NCBI GenBank assembly: GCA_028551475.1
Contig: CM052356.1
Coordinates: 28,857,884-28,921,883 of the forward strand
Length of the DNA: 64,000 nt
Reading direction: 5' to 3'
Source of the DNA: Casuarina equisetifolia
Lineage: Eukaryota > Streptophyta > Magnoliopsida > Fagales > Casuarinaceae
The notes beneath the pieces are model-generated. The model worked only from the letters and a program-made list of their open reading frames with translations, ran no database searches and was not told where the DNA came from. The translations under genes and the position numbers were made by a program. The first letter of the stretch is position 1, and every line of letters starts with the position of its first letter. This document shows positions 1 to 9,930 of this stretch, one piece after another.

Positions 1-1136
1 TGAGCAGAGAAAAGGCACTTCGAACTGGGTAGTGATCATCCATAAAGCCCAATGCACAAAGGCCATTTCTGTTGTAAGAATGCACCTTGTATTCTATATA
101 TGAACAAGAAGAGAAGCAAATAGGCTTTACAAAAACATGCCAAAACTAGATAAACAAATTGAGACGTGTTGTTGTACCAACAAAAAGGCATGAAAGCATT
201 CCCATAACTCATATTAGAAATTATGAGATCAATCATTTATATGGAAGAACCCTAGAACACATACTGTTCAACTGGAAAATCCAAGCTCATGAATTACCAG
301 GCACTTAACAGAAGGCATCCCAAGCTCTGTCATTAAGCATAAACGAACAAAAGATTTAACCATGTCCAACCCTCTTAATAGCTGAAATTGGGGTATTGGC
401 ATCAGAGCTTTAGCTACATGGATTCCATTTATCCCCAGGGGCATATATAATTTCACCACTTCAGCACCACCTCGAAGACCACCGGAATTCGAAATACGAA
501 ACACCTCCAATTCATTAAAACCATACAACCACACAGCCGGTATAAATTCAGGGTTGCGAAATACATCCCTTTAGAAATGCTCTCAAAATTCACCAAATCT
601 AATCATTTCCCACAAAATCAAACATAACTCCGATGAAATTTATGCAAATCTCCACCATAAATATGTCCATTAAACAAAATCAGTCAGTTAATAAAGGACG
701 TAATTCAAGTTCATGAATCACCGCCTAATAGAAACTAAACAAAATGCATTTCCAGAAAATCAGCAAAACCTAATGAATACCAACACGATCGAACCAAACC
801 CCCGGGAAAATTCAACGAAATCTCCGACACGAATTCCCATAAATTAATGAAAGATGACCTAATCTAACTAAATGAACTCAAATCAAAACAAAAAAGCAAA
901 AGCAAACAAAGAATCACGAAGAGAGAGAAACAGCGGAAGGAACCTTCGTGCTGGACGGATTGGCGCTGAGAGGGAGGGGTGCGCTTGGCGACGGTCCGCC
1001 CGACGAACACAATGAACTCCTTGACGCTCGATCTTTGGAAGTACCCAAAATGGCTAACGTCCAGCGCCTGTGCCATTATCGTCGGATCCGTCCCCTCCGG
1101 ATTGCATTTCAGCACCAGAAGCGCCGTGATCTTCAT
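1..1136 (-). CDS. YKT61: YKT6-type longin R-SNARE, 5' part (gene continues past the left edge)
   Basis: R-SNARE acting in membrane fusion in the secretory and vacuolar pathways. Exon 1 runs from the ATG at 1136 down to 944, with donor GT at 943-942. Exon 2 runs from 93 to the window edge, with acceptor AG at 95-94. The junction restores a Glu codon (G + AA). The 95 visible residues start MKITALLVLKCNPEG, contain HFGYFQRSSVKEF and FVGRTVAKRTPPSQRQ, and continue into the HSYNRNGLCALGFMDDHYP segment typical of the YKT6 longin domain. The SNARE helix and C-terminal lipidation cysteines would lie outside the window. The 850-base intron shows no other coding signal. Identity is very secure because the longin domain of plant YKT6 is highly conserved. 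The donor context (GAAG followed by GTTCC) is weak but is the only one that keeps frame. Confidence 0.95.
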
Positions 1137-1589
1137 TTTCCACCCTCTCCCTCTCTCGTTCTGCCTCTCTGATCGCTTTGCTTTGCCTTGCCTTCCTTTC
1201 GTCGTGGGAAGAAAGCGAAGAGTAATTCGGTTCTCCATCAGGTTGGAATAATAATAATATATCAACTCTCCGTTCAACTGCACAGCCGACATGTCTCAGT
1301 TGGGCCCACATTCTGAAATGTCCTCCACGTCACTTCCATTCCATTGTAGTAAAGATAATTTTCATTTCAACCATATATTGTTTAATAGAATATCCTAAGG
1401 TTAAAAAGAATCCCCGTCTTGTTTTGCAAGGAATGCCTGAAAAAATATGTTTAAATTATTTTTTTTTGTGCTTAATCCCTTTACTAGAGTCAATCTTTGG
1501 CCTTACTAAATGTTTACTCAAATTAGTAAAGTTGGTTCTTTGCAGAAAATATTAACAAAATATTGATTCCTGATTTTGTGCAAAATAAA

Positions 1590-1894
1590 TGTCTTACATC
1601 AAAAATAAAAAATAAAAAATTCTTGAGATAAAACTAAGGAAAAAAAAAAAAAACCATTCAACCCATGAACTAACTTTCAGATAAGGTCTTTAGACTTTCT
1701 AACTTAGTATTGAAATCAATATTAAATATGCTCTATTTCATGTTATTTCAAGTTTAATGCTTAGAGTACATAAAAGTATGTGCATAATGAAAGTCTTATA
1801 TTAAAAAATAAGATTTTTTAGATAAAGCTTAAAAGAAATAAGAATCCTCAAATTTTAAAGTAACTTTTGAGTTAAGTATTTGAACTTTTTAACA
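1590..1894 (+). mobile_element. Degenerate TRIM-like direct repeat pair
   Basis: Two related AT-rich segments, about 1590-1704 and 1790-1894. Each opens with a TCTTAYATY motif, contains a GATAAA block and an ACTTTTGAGTT-like block, and closes with CTTTYTAAC. A weak primer-site-like TAGTATTGAAATC follows the first copy at 1705-1717. The layout parallels the better preserved element at 2700-3007, but divergence is high and the ends are uncertain. Confidence 0.35.
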
Positions 1895-2699
1895 TTCATG
1901 AATATTAAATTTAAGATTTAGTTCAAATTGAATTTAGAAGGCTTAAATAAGCACTTTAGAAGTTTTAGAGTGACTTCTAAAGAGCTCCTCAACCTCGCAG
2001 CTAATTACCTTCCTTGCTCGAAATTGACCAAGAGAAACAAAGAAAACAAAAGGAACCAAAATATGCGTGGCTGAGACAATGGTTTAGCAACCAATATCCG
2101 GACTAACTAAAAGACCGACTTCTAGTAATGGCTTGCTTCTATGCTCAACGCTTTAGGCATATATACCCACTCAATATTGAGATTCTCCATCCCAATTCTG
2201 GTGTTTGTCTTGGTTTGACTTGCTGATGTTCTCCCTCCCTCGACCTTTTTCCTCCTTATTCCTTACTTCTTTCTAACATCATCTCACCTATGAAAGAAAT
2301 ACAGGCACTAGCAACTGTAACGTGAGATTAAAATTTTTAAGATAATATTAGAACTTACGTTGAGAAGGGAACACCTTTCATGTATAAAGTTTATAATAAG
2401 GTTATTTGTAAGAAAATGTATACCTCTAGTGTAAAGTTTATAGCTATATTAGTTGTAAAAGAACATGTTAAGAATAAGCAACAAATTTTTAAATTGCTTA
2501 AGTCTTATTTAGAAATAATTTTTACAAGTAAAAAAGATTCTTCACATTCTTGAATTAACTTTTGAGTGTGATGAAACTTTCAAACAACCTATAATTAACA
2601 TAGGTTTACAAGTTTTTCTTCTGCGAATTAATAAAAGATAAACATATAACTTTATATTATTTCCTCTTAATCTTTTGTTCTATCAGATTAAATTTTAAC

Positions 2700-3007
2700 T
2701 GTTGAAGGTGTTTATCCCACATCAAAAATAAAAATACATAAATCTAATTTTATATATGACAAAGATATACCTCCCATTGCTTGTGAGTTTTAGGAGGACC
2801 TCCCTACTTTAACATAGTATTACAGCCATGAGCCCTTTCCTAATGCATTATGATGGACCATCACCATCCTCAATTTGTCTACTAATGATGTTTCTTTTGG
2901 GGTGTGTTGAGGATGTTTATCTCACATCAAATGTAAAAATATGAGAACATAATCTTATTAATAGCAGGAGTATTACAAGTTTTAAGATAACCCTCCTTTC
3001 TTTAACA
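2700..3007 (+). mobile_element. TRIM (miniature LTR retrotransposon)
   Basis: Two direct repeats, 2700-2814 and 2905-3007. Both begin TGTTGARGRTGTTTATC followed by a CACATC motif, and both end in CTTTAACA, giving TG...CA ends. Directly after the first repeat, TAGTATTACAGCC (2815-2827) matches the plant initiator tRNA-Met primer site TGGTATCAGAGCC at 10 of 13 positions. A purine-rich stretch, GGGGTG, lies just before the second repeat. The internal part is only about 90 bases and codes for nothing, as expected for a TRIM. No target-site duplication is obvious. Confidence 0.65.
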
Positions 3008-4558
3008 TTATTCCCAAGCGCGTTTTACTTTGCCTGCCTAAGCAAACAAAAAAGGTCCTGCAGGCTTGATGCTCGATACACCATACTCGGTCCTTCTTTT
3101 CAGGAATAGTTTGTGTTCAGCATTTACTGATCTTGTACATGTTACACAGCATTAAATATTGGAGTCATCTTATCTAAATCATCCGTTTCCGGTATCTTCA
3201 GTGACCACAGAATTCAAGTTTTGTGTCAAGTGCAGTTCTCCGATGTAAACCTTGAGCAATCTTTGAAGATTCGAGGACACACTGTCCCACTTTTAGTTGG
3301 CTTCGGACTGATGAGGTACAGCCAATTGACAGGCCATTTTATAGAGATTTTTCTTTTTTCCCGTGATGGAACCTACCTTCGGTCACCATTTTGCAGACAA
3401 TGCCGATGGAAATTGAGGTATCTAGTTTTCCTTTATTTTTTCTGACACTAAATATTAGTGATTCTCCTAAAAATGAGGAAGAAGAAAGAAACATTGGTCC
3501 GAATTTGCCATTGAACATAATCCTTAACGTCACTTAGCCAATGTATAGCATGGGTTATTGATCACTCGGCTCATCAGACAGCCTTGGGGATTTCAGAAAC
3601 CGTTGAGCCGTTAAAAGTTTTGAGTTGGATTCCTGCGTAACACACAAGAGAAAAACTGTCTCTAGAAAGCAGGAACAAGAATAGCAAATGAATAAGGATG
3701 TCAAAGACAGAACTTGTCACCCTTATGAGTAAATTAATATTGGCCAGCTATTAATACGGGAAATCTGTGGGCCAGTGAGCAGAAAGAACAATTTTGTGGA
3801 AGTAAATCCGGTCTTATTGGTACCTCCATCTGTCCTCTCTGTTCCATTACATTCCCTCGAGAGTTTTTCCTGGAAACTTGACAGGGAATGTTCGTATCCC
3901 CAACAGGATCTGCAAGACGCAAGTAAGTTCTACTTGACCAGCTTCATACATTGCTTTTTCTCATTCTGTTTCGGGCTTCGTTTCAAATTAATGGTAAAAA
4001 TGCAAAGGGTTAACTTTTTCATTAATGTCATTAAAATCACATGCTAAAACAGAGATAAAACTGACTGCATTCATATGTAAGAGAAGTTTAATTTTGTTGA
4101 GGGTTACAAATTCATATCCTTCAGTTCTAAGTCACAAAATTAATTCTTCCAAGTTGGAACTTGCGAGATGAAAATGCAGACAACAATCTTCCAAGCAACC
4201 CCTTTTATGGTATTAGAAAGTGTTAGTCTTTGCCATGTTCCTTTTCTTATTTTTCCTTCCCTATTCTGCTGCTCATTGATCAGATGTAACTTTTTTGGAA
4301 CCATGACAGGAACAGAAGAAGATGATCAGGTGCTTGCTTTTTATTTCCCTGTTGATCCATTCAACTGTAGGGAAAAGGTCTTCGGAACCTCCAACACAGA
4401 AATGGCTTACTTTGAGTGGTAATGACTCCATTTTTACCAGTTCTCTCTTGTTTGTTTTTGGAGCTGCGTTGAACAAAAGAAAAACCATATTGAAATAAAG
4501 AAGAAAAGCTTCAATCAATCAAACAATTGGAAAATCAATGCTCTTCACGTACCTGCAG

Positions 4559-7500
4559 GAAAGAGGCCCCTTGTGATAGCGAGAGGTGGGTTCTCAGGAC
4601 TGTTCCCGGAGTCCAGCCAAAATGCGAATCAAATGGCACAAACTTTAAGTTTGCCAGACACGGTTTTGTTCTGCAATCTTCAGCTGACAAAAGATGGAAC
4701 GGGCATATGCCTTACGGATATCAGGCTTGATAATTCTACAAATATAGCATCGGTTTTCCCAAAAGGCCAGAAGAGCTACGTAGTGAATGGACAGGAAGTG
4801 CGAGGATGGTTTGCTGTGGATTATACAATCGACCAGTTATTCAATAATGTTTCATGTAAGACTCAAATGCTTTGTCTCTCTCTTATTTCTCCTTATGTGT
4901 GAAGGCCTCATAGCAAAAGGAACAACTAGAGGTAGAGGATTAAGCTCCTGGACAGATAATAACATACTCTCTCTTTGATGCATATTTTGCAGAAACACAA
5001 ATACCAGTAATTAACAGCAAAAATGAATAAACGATACCTTACTTGATGAATCATGTCTACATGATTAATAACTTAATCTATAGCTTTGAAAGCAAGTCTT
5101 CTCTAATTGCTTTCACACTATCTCTTTCAACAGTGAGCCAGAGTATACTATCTCGACCAAGTGCGTTCGACACACAGTACGCTATATCCACTGTTGAAGA
5201 TGTAACAGGAATTAAACCAGCTCAATTTTGGCTGAATGTTCAGGTCTCTACCTCTCTTCATCTCTCTGAACCAATTATTGATAATATAGGTAGAGTCGTT
5301 AGAAAAATAAAAAAATTATTTCCCATCTTTTTCATGCAAGCATCCCTGGTTGCTTTCTAAATTGTTTTATGCTTGGTATGCAGTATGATTCGTTCTATAA
5401 CCAACATCAACATGACCCAGCAATGTATGTTCAAAAGGCAATGAGAGCTATGGTTATCAATTACCTTTCATCTCCTGAGGTTGGTTTCTTGAAGAGCCTC
5501 AACGGAAAAGTGAATGCAGTCAGGACAAAGCTCATCTTCCAGGCCCTCGGTGCAGATGTGATTGAACCCACAACTAATAAAACGTACAGTGTACTGCTGC
5601 AAGATCTTGCCTCCATCAAGTCATTTGCAGCTGGAATACTTGTTCCAAAAGAATATATATGGCCTGTACAGGCAAACAAGTATTTGACAACACCTACAAC
5701 CCTTGTATCTGATGCTCATAAACAAGGACTCGAAGTATATGCTTCTGGTTTGGCAAATGATATTATTTCAAGCTATAACTATAGCTATGATCCAACAGCT
5801 GAGTACATTCAGTTTGTTGATAATCCTAAATTTTCTGTGGATGGGGTGCTTACAGATTTCTCTCCTACAGCATCAGAAGCCATTGGTGAGATAACCGACT
5901 GTCATGCCTTCTCTATCTTTTTGTCAGCACAATTTTGTCTTATTTCATTCAGCTGGGAAAATGAAAATCTTCTAACGAGAATTCAAACTGTTATAGCAAA
6001 AACATAAATCGGAAGTATATGTTTTCCCAGTTGTGGTCTGACCCCACCATGCTCTTTCCATGCAGCATGCTTTGCAAATAACAAGATTGTTGGCAAGCCC
6101 GTCAAAGGTATGATACTTAAACCTTTCCAAAGCACATATGACACAAAAACTTTAATTTTATACTACAATTTGCACCTGTTCAGGAAAAGCTTTGATCATC
6201 ACCAAAAATGGAGCAAGTGGGATCTATCCTGGATGCACAGATCTTGCTTATCAGCAAGCCATAGATGATGGGGCTGACATAATAGACTGCTCAGTTCAAA
6301 TGTCAAAAGATGGAGTTGCCTTCTGCTTGGACTCAGCCGACCTCACGGGAGACACCAATGCGATGACTTCTTTCATGTCGAGGTCTACAGTTATCCCAGA
6401 AATTCAAGCCCAGTCTGGAGTCTTCTCATTCGACCTCAAATGGAGCGAGATTCAGACCCTGAAGCGTAAACTTCTTCAAAACTTTTACATGTAAGTTTGG
6501 TGAGCGTCTAATCCCCCTTACGATTAAAACCTCCCGTTTTGCAGCTCAAATAGCCACAGAATTCCCCGACTTCCCAAGAAACCCAGCATACAAGAATGCT
6601 GGAAAATTTGTGACCCTTCCTCAATTCCTGGAGCTCGCTAAAAGCAAAGCAGTATCTGGAGTGTTGATCGGTATTGAGGCAAGTTCAACTTATCCATATC
6701 TATATGTCGACCATTGTCTTCCATGTTTCAGCTCTGAAGTTCTTTCGTTTACATACAATTTTAGCCATAACTAACTTTCTTTTTCAGAATGCCGCGTACT
6801 TAGCATCAAAGAAGGGGCTTGACATCGTGGCTGCAGTTACCAGTGCCTTGCGCAATGCCACTTTCGATAAGCAATCCACCCAACAAGTCTTGATCCAGTC
6901 CAGTGACACTTCCGTGCTGTCCAAGTTTGCAAGCGTCCCAGCTTACAAACGAGTGTTCCTGGCCGAAGAGAAATTCGGTGATGCACCCACACCGACGGTT
7001 CAAGAAGTCCAGAAATTTGCTACTGCAATTTCCATAACAAGAGGTTCCGTCGTCAAGATTAATGACTACTTCACCACGGGTATGACAAACGTCGTTGGGG
7101 AGTTTCAGAAGGCAAATATCTCGGTCTACGTCTTCGTTCTCAGGAATGAGTACATCGCACTCGCATTTGACTATTTCTCTGACCCCATTGTGGAGATGGC
7201 CACTTACATTGATGGAGCTGGAGTTGATGGGATCATTACCGAGTACCCTGGAACTGCCAGTAAATACATGAGTAAGTCTCAAAACCCACAGATTTACAAG
7301 TAATACAAGAATAATATCAAGAACGAAATTCTTTTCACGGATTGCATTCTTTCTGGTATTGCAGGAAGCCCATGCTCCAATTCCAAAACATCCGAATACA
7401 ACATCCTCCCAGTTCAAGCAGGTTCTCTGCTTTCTTTGACTAGCCCCGACACAGAGTCACCGGCACCTAGTCCTCTTCCATCACTGCAGCCTAGAGACAT

Positions 7501-7681
7501 TATTGACCCACCACTTCCTCCGGTGGCCAACATCACCGCTGATGGTGGTGGTGCTGCTCCTGGGGCACCTACTGGAGCTGAAGCACCACGCTCAGGTGCA
7601 ATGGCGAATGTTGAAAAGATGGGTCTTTCCTTAGTGGTGACAACCATGGTGCTCGGTCTATTCTTCTCTATGGGATATTAA
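4559..7681 (+). CDS. GDPDL: Glycerophosphodiester phosphodiesterase-like GPI-anchored protein (SHV3/SVL family), 5' exon not located
   Basis: Cell-surface protein of the SHV3/SVL (GDPDL) family, involved in cellulose organisation and wall assembly. Coding exons are 4559-4855, 5134-5243, 5384-5885, 6066-6107, 6184-6465, 6545-6678, 6788-7271 and 7365-7681 (721 residues plus stop). It has two tandem GDPD-like domains. The first starts [17 protein letters not shown], with Arg in place of the catalytic His of true GDPDs, as in other plant family members. The second starts [17 protein letters not shown]. After the second domain come an RSPCS segment, a Pro/Ser-rich linker (SPAPSPLPS) suited to arabinogalactan modification, and a hydrophobic tail ([18 protein letters not shown]) typical of a GPI signal. 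The intron at 6679-6787 has a GC donor (GAG then GCAAGT). The first visible exon begins in phase 1, so an exon with the signal peptide (about 30-40 residues) must lie upstream. I could not find it with confidence. Confidence 0.92.
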
Positions 7682-8244
7682 GACAAACGAATCAAATATA
7701 GTTTTTTCTGTCAGTGTTTTAATTGGATTCTGTACTATACTGTAGACATTGACATTGTCGAGTTTTGGTACTTTGACTATCAAGATTTCATAATTCCAAG
7801 CTTCCACAATGCTCTGTGGAATATTGGGAAAAATGTAGTTCCTTTGAGATGAGATTGAAATGCAGTTTATCCCTCTTTTGAAATGTCCAATCTCGTGTAA
7901 TGCTTCACTAGTCTGATGGATTCATGGCTGCTCAAAGCTACACAGAGATTCATCGTGAAATTTTAGGTGTTCTGCGTTTTGCACCAAAAACAAGAAGAAA
8001 AAGATTGAAAAAGAGGAAAACAGATAAGAGGCTCAGGTTCGGTGAGTGTGAGACGAGGAAAAGGGAAGGAAACGCCATGGCTGCGACGAGAGCCCGAGAT
8101 GCCTGTAGGAAAAGGACAGAAGAAGCCATTTTCCACACAGCGCGCCACCGAGTCCAGTCGCCCCGCCAAGCAACGGACCGTCCTTTTCTCTGTCTGATTC
8201 ACAGACTCAACACATCATCGCCGTCTCATTTCATTAGGTTTCAC

Positions 8245-8278
8245 AGAAGAAGAAGAAGAAGAAGAAGAAGAAGAAGAA
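8245..8278. repeat. (AGA)n microsatellite
   Basis: About eleven AGA triplets in a row, part of the first 8-9 kb module. Confidence 0.9.
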
Positions 8279-8999
8279 CGATGGAAATCATCGGCTCCGC
8301 AGTACATTCAGAGAAAAAGTAATTCCCCCCTCTCTGAGAGCACAGCCTCATTCCAAAACCAGTGAATCTTTTTTCCGGGAGATTTTATTTAACAGCATTC
8401 TACAACCTTCCACGATTGCCCTTTCTCATTACGGGCCCCTCACGGTGAAGTGGGGGATATAGTGGTAAATATGCCATGGAATACAGTGACATTTTCTCGA
8501 GTCTGCTGCTACTTTTCCAGGGGAGTTATTCTCTTCAACTGTTGATTTCATCGTTCAGTTGGATGATTTTAGGGGTTTTTCCATTACAACGGAGCCATTT
8601 TCAGAGTCACCTTGAGGTCTTAATCATTCATTCAATCAATTAATCAAACATTTATAATCCTCTTAACAGTAAATTGCAGGTAGTTCTTGGGTTGCGTCAT
8701 CAATCAAACATGCATTCGTTCAGAAACAAAATGTGTAAAAAATAAAAAACAAAATATATATAAAAAAAAAAAAAGGTGAAGAGAGATGGAGAGATCGGGG
8801 CTCAGATTCGCCTTTTCTCAGACAACAGAGAACGAACAGCCACCGCCATGGCTGCAACAAGGAACCGCCTGTCAAAATGCCCCAAGGGTCATCTCCACAG
8901 AACGCTCCCAGTTGCCCCGCCAAGAACCGGTGTCGTCCTCCTCTGCCTGATCGTAAAGCTTAAAGCATCATCACTGCCTTAGCCATTCGATTTTACAGA

Positions 9000-9002
9000 G
9001 AC

Positions 9003-9035
<33 letters not shown>

Positions 9036-9048
9036 AAGAAAGAAAGAA
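9000..9048. repeat. (GA)n/(GAAA)n microsatellite
   Basis: A run of GA dinucleotides grading into GAAA units, at the position in module 2 that corresponds to the AGA tract of module 1. Confidence 0.9.
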
Positions 9049-9484
9049 TGCAAGTATATATATGTATACATGCACGTCTAAGTTAATCATCGGCTCCGCA
9101 GGCCATTCGGGGAGGGGCAACCACTGCCGACCACCGTCCCCGAGTGCAAAGCCTCATACTTAAACTAATGAGAATGAGACCTCGTCCAGCGCCCCCACAG
9201 CTGTATTTATAATCATTTTCTCCCACAATGGCATTAATACCATTTTACCCTTCATCATTCATCCGTTTGGACTAGTATGGGGTTGCCGAGGAGGGTGTTT
9301 AGGTCATTGCAATCCGATAGCATATGTTCCTATAACCTCAGAACCAGAATAGAAAAGAAAATCGACGAATTTTCCCAATTTTCTCGGCAGCCAAACAGAA
9401 AAGAACGGAAAGAAACTGGAGGAACGAGGCCCAGAAAGGGCCCTGATTACACATCGCCATGGCTGCAACAGACGCTTGCAGTGC

Positions 9485-9511
<27 letters not shown>
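9485..9511. repeat. (GA)n microsatellite
   Basis: About thirteen GA units following the third ATG module. Confidence 0.9.
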
Positions 9512-9515
<4 letters not shown>

Positions 9516-9930
9516 TTCCTCTCTTCGCAGGACCCAGGAACGCTTGATTATGCTGCTACCCAATAACCATGAAGAGTTGAAATTAATCAGAGACAGACCA
9601 GTTGGTTGGTTAAACCTCATTTTATTGCACAAAACAGCACAACCACCAATTTCAATTGCACACGCCAAATGGATAAGGTCTTTTACCCCATGCATATTCA
9701 TATGAGTACTAATCAACAAATATTCCTAGTTGATTACAACTGGATAAAAAATCAATCTAAGTAACTACTTATAAACCCTTAATGTCAAAATGGTTGAAGG
9801 CTTTGCTGAGATCCAATGCAAATATGCAGGAAACTTTCTTGCAGGGCAATCCAAACAACAAAGAATGTTGGAAGCAATCACATCCGGACTTCACAGCACA
9901 GGTAGAACTTGTTCCTCAAAAACAAAGCCT

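Larger units (their letters stand above)
1137..4558. other. Intergenic region and probable 5' part of the GDPDL gene
   Basis: AT-rich DNA between the divergent YKT61 and GDPDL genes. It should hold the YKT61 promoter (just above 1136) and the promoter, leader and signal-peptide exon of the GDPDL gene. I could not identify that exon. It contains two small LTR-type direct-repeat elements, listed separately. Several open frames here (3221-3445, 3775-4047, 4168-4422) have no family resemblance and are not called. Confidence 0.6.
8041..9512 (+). repeat. Three dispersed copies of a GCCATGGCTGC module
   Basis: The motif GCCATGGCTGCRACR occurs with its ATG at 8077, 8848 and 9459. Copies 1 and 2 share further landmarks in the same order: a CCCCGCCAAG block, a CTSTGYCTGAT block, a TTTYACAGA block leading into a purine microsatellite, and ATCATCGGCTCCGCAG at about 8286 and 9087. 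Copy 3 keeps the ATG core followed by a GA microsatellite. This is a local segmental duplication of unknown origin. It might be an old duplicated 5' leader or a non-coding transcript. Confidence 0.5.
7682..9930. other. Intergenic region with repeated ATG-containing modules and purine microsatellites
   Basis: Downstream of the GDPDL stop and downstream of the convergent metallophosphoesterase-like gene. I see no convincing protein gene. The open frames at 7924-8322, 8776-8982 and 9277-9705 differ from each other and resemble no family. The stretch carries three related modules and three purine repeats, listed separately. Confidence 0.6.

Noticed and set aside
4168-4422. Hydrophobic frame considered as the GDPDL signal-peptide exon
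   Set aside because: Its plausible donor (near 4285) is in phase 1 but would form TGA with the next exon. The downstream donor near 4420 is in the wrong phase.
6806-7417. 203-codon open frame on the minus strand
   Set aside because: It is the antisense of the long GDPDL exons 6788-7271 and 7365-7681, which carry clear family sequence on the plus strand.
7924-8322. 132-codon plus-strand frame with an Arg-rich end
   Set aside because: The Arg tract is a translated AGA microsatellite, and the frame is not conserved in the second copy of the module.
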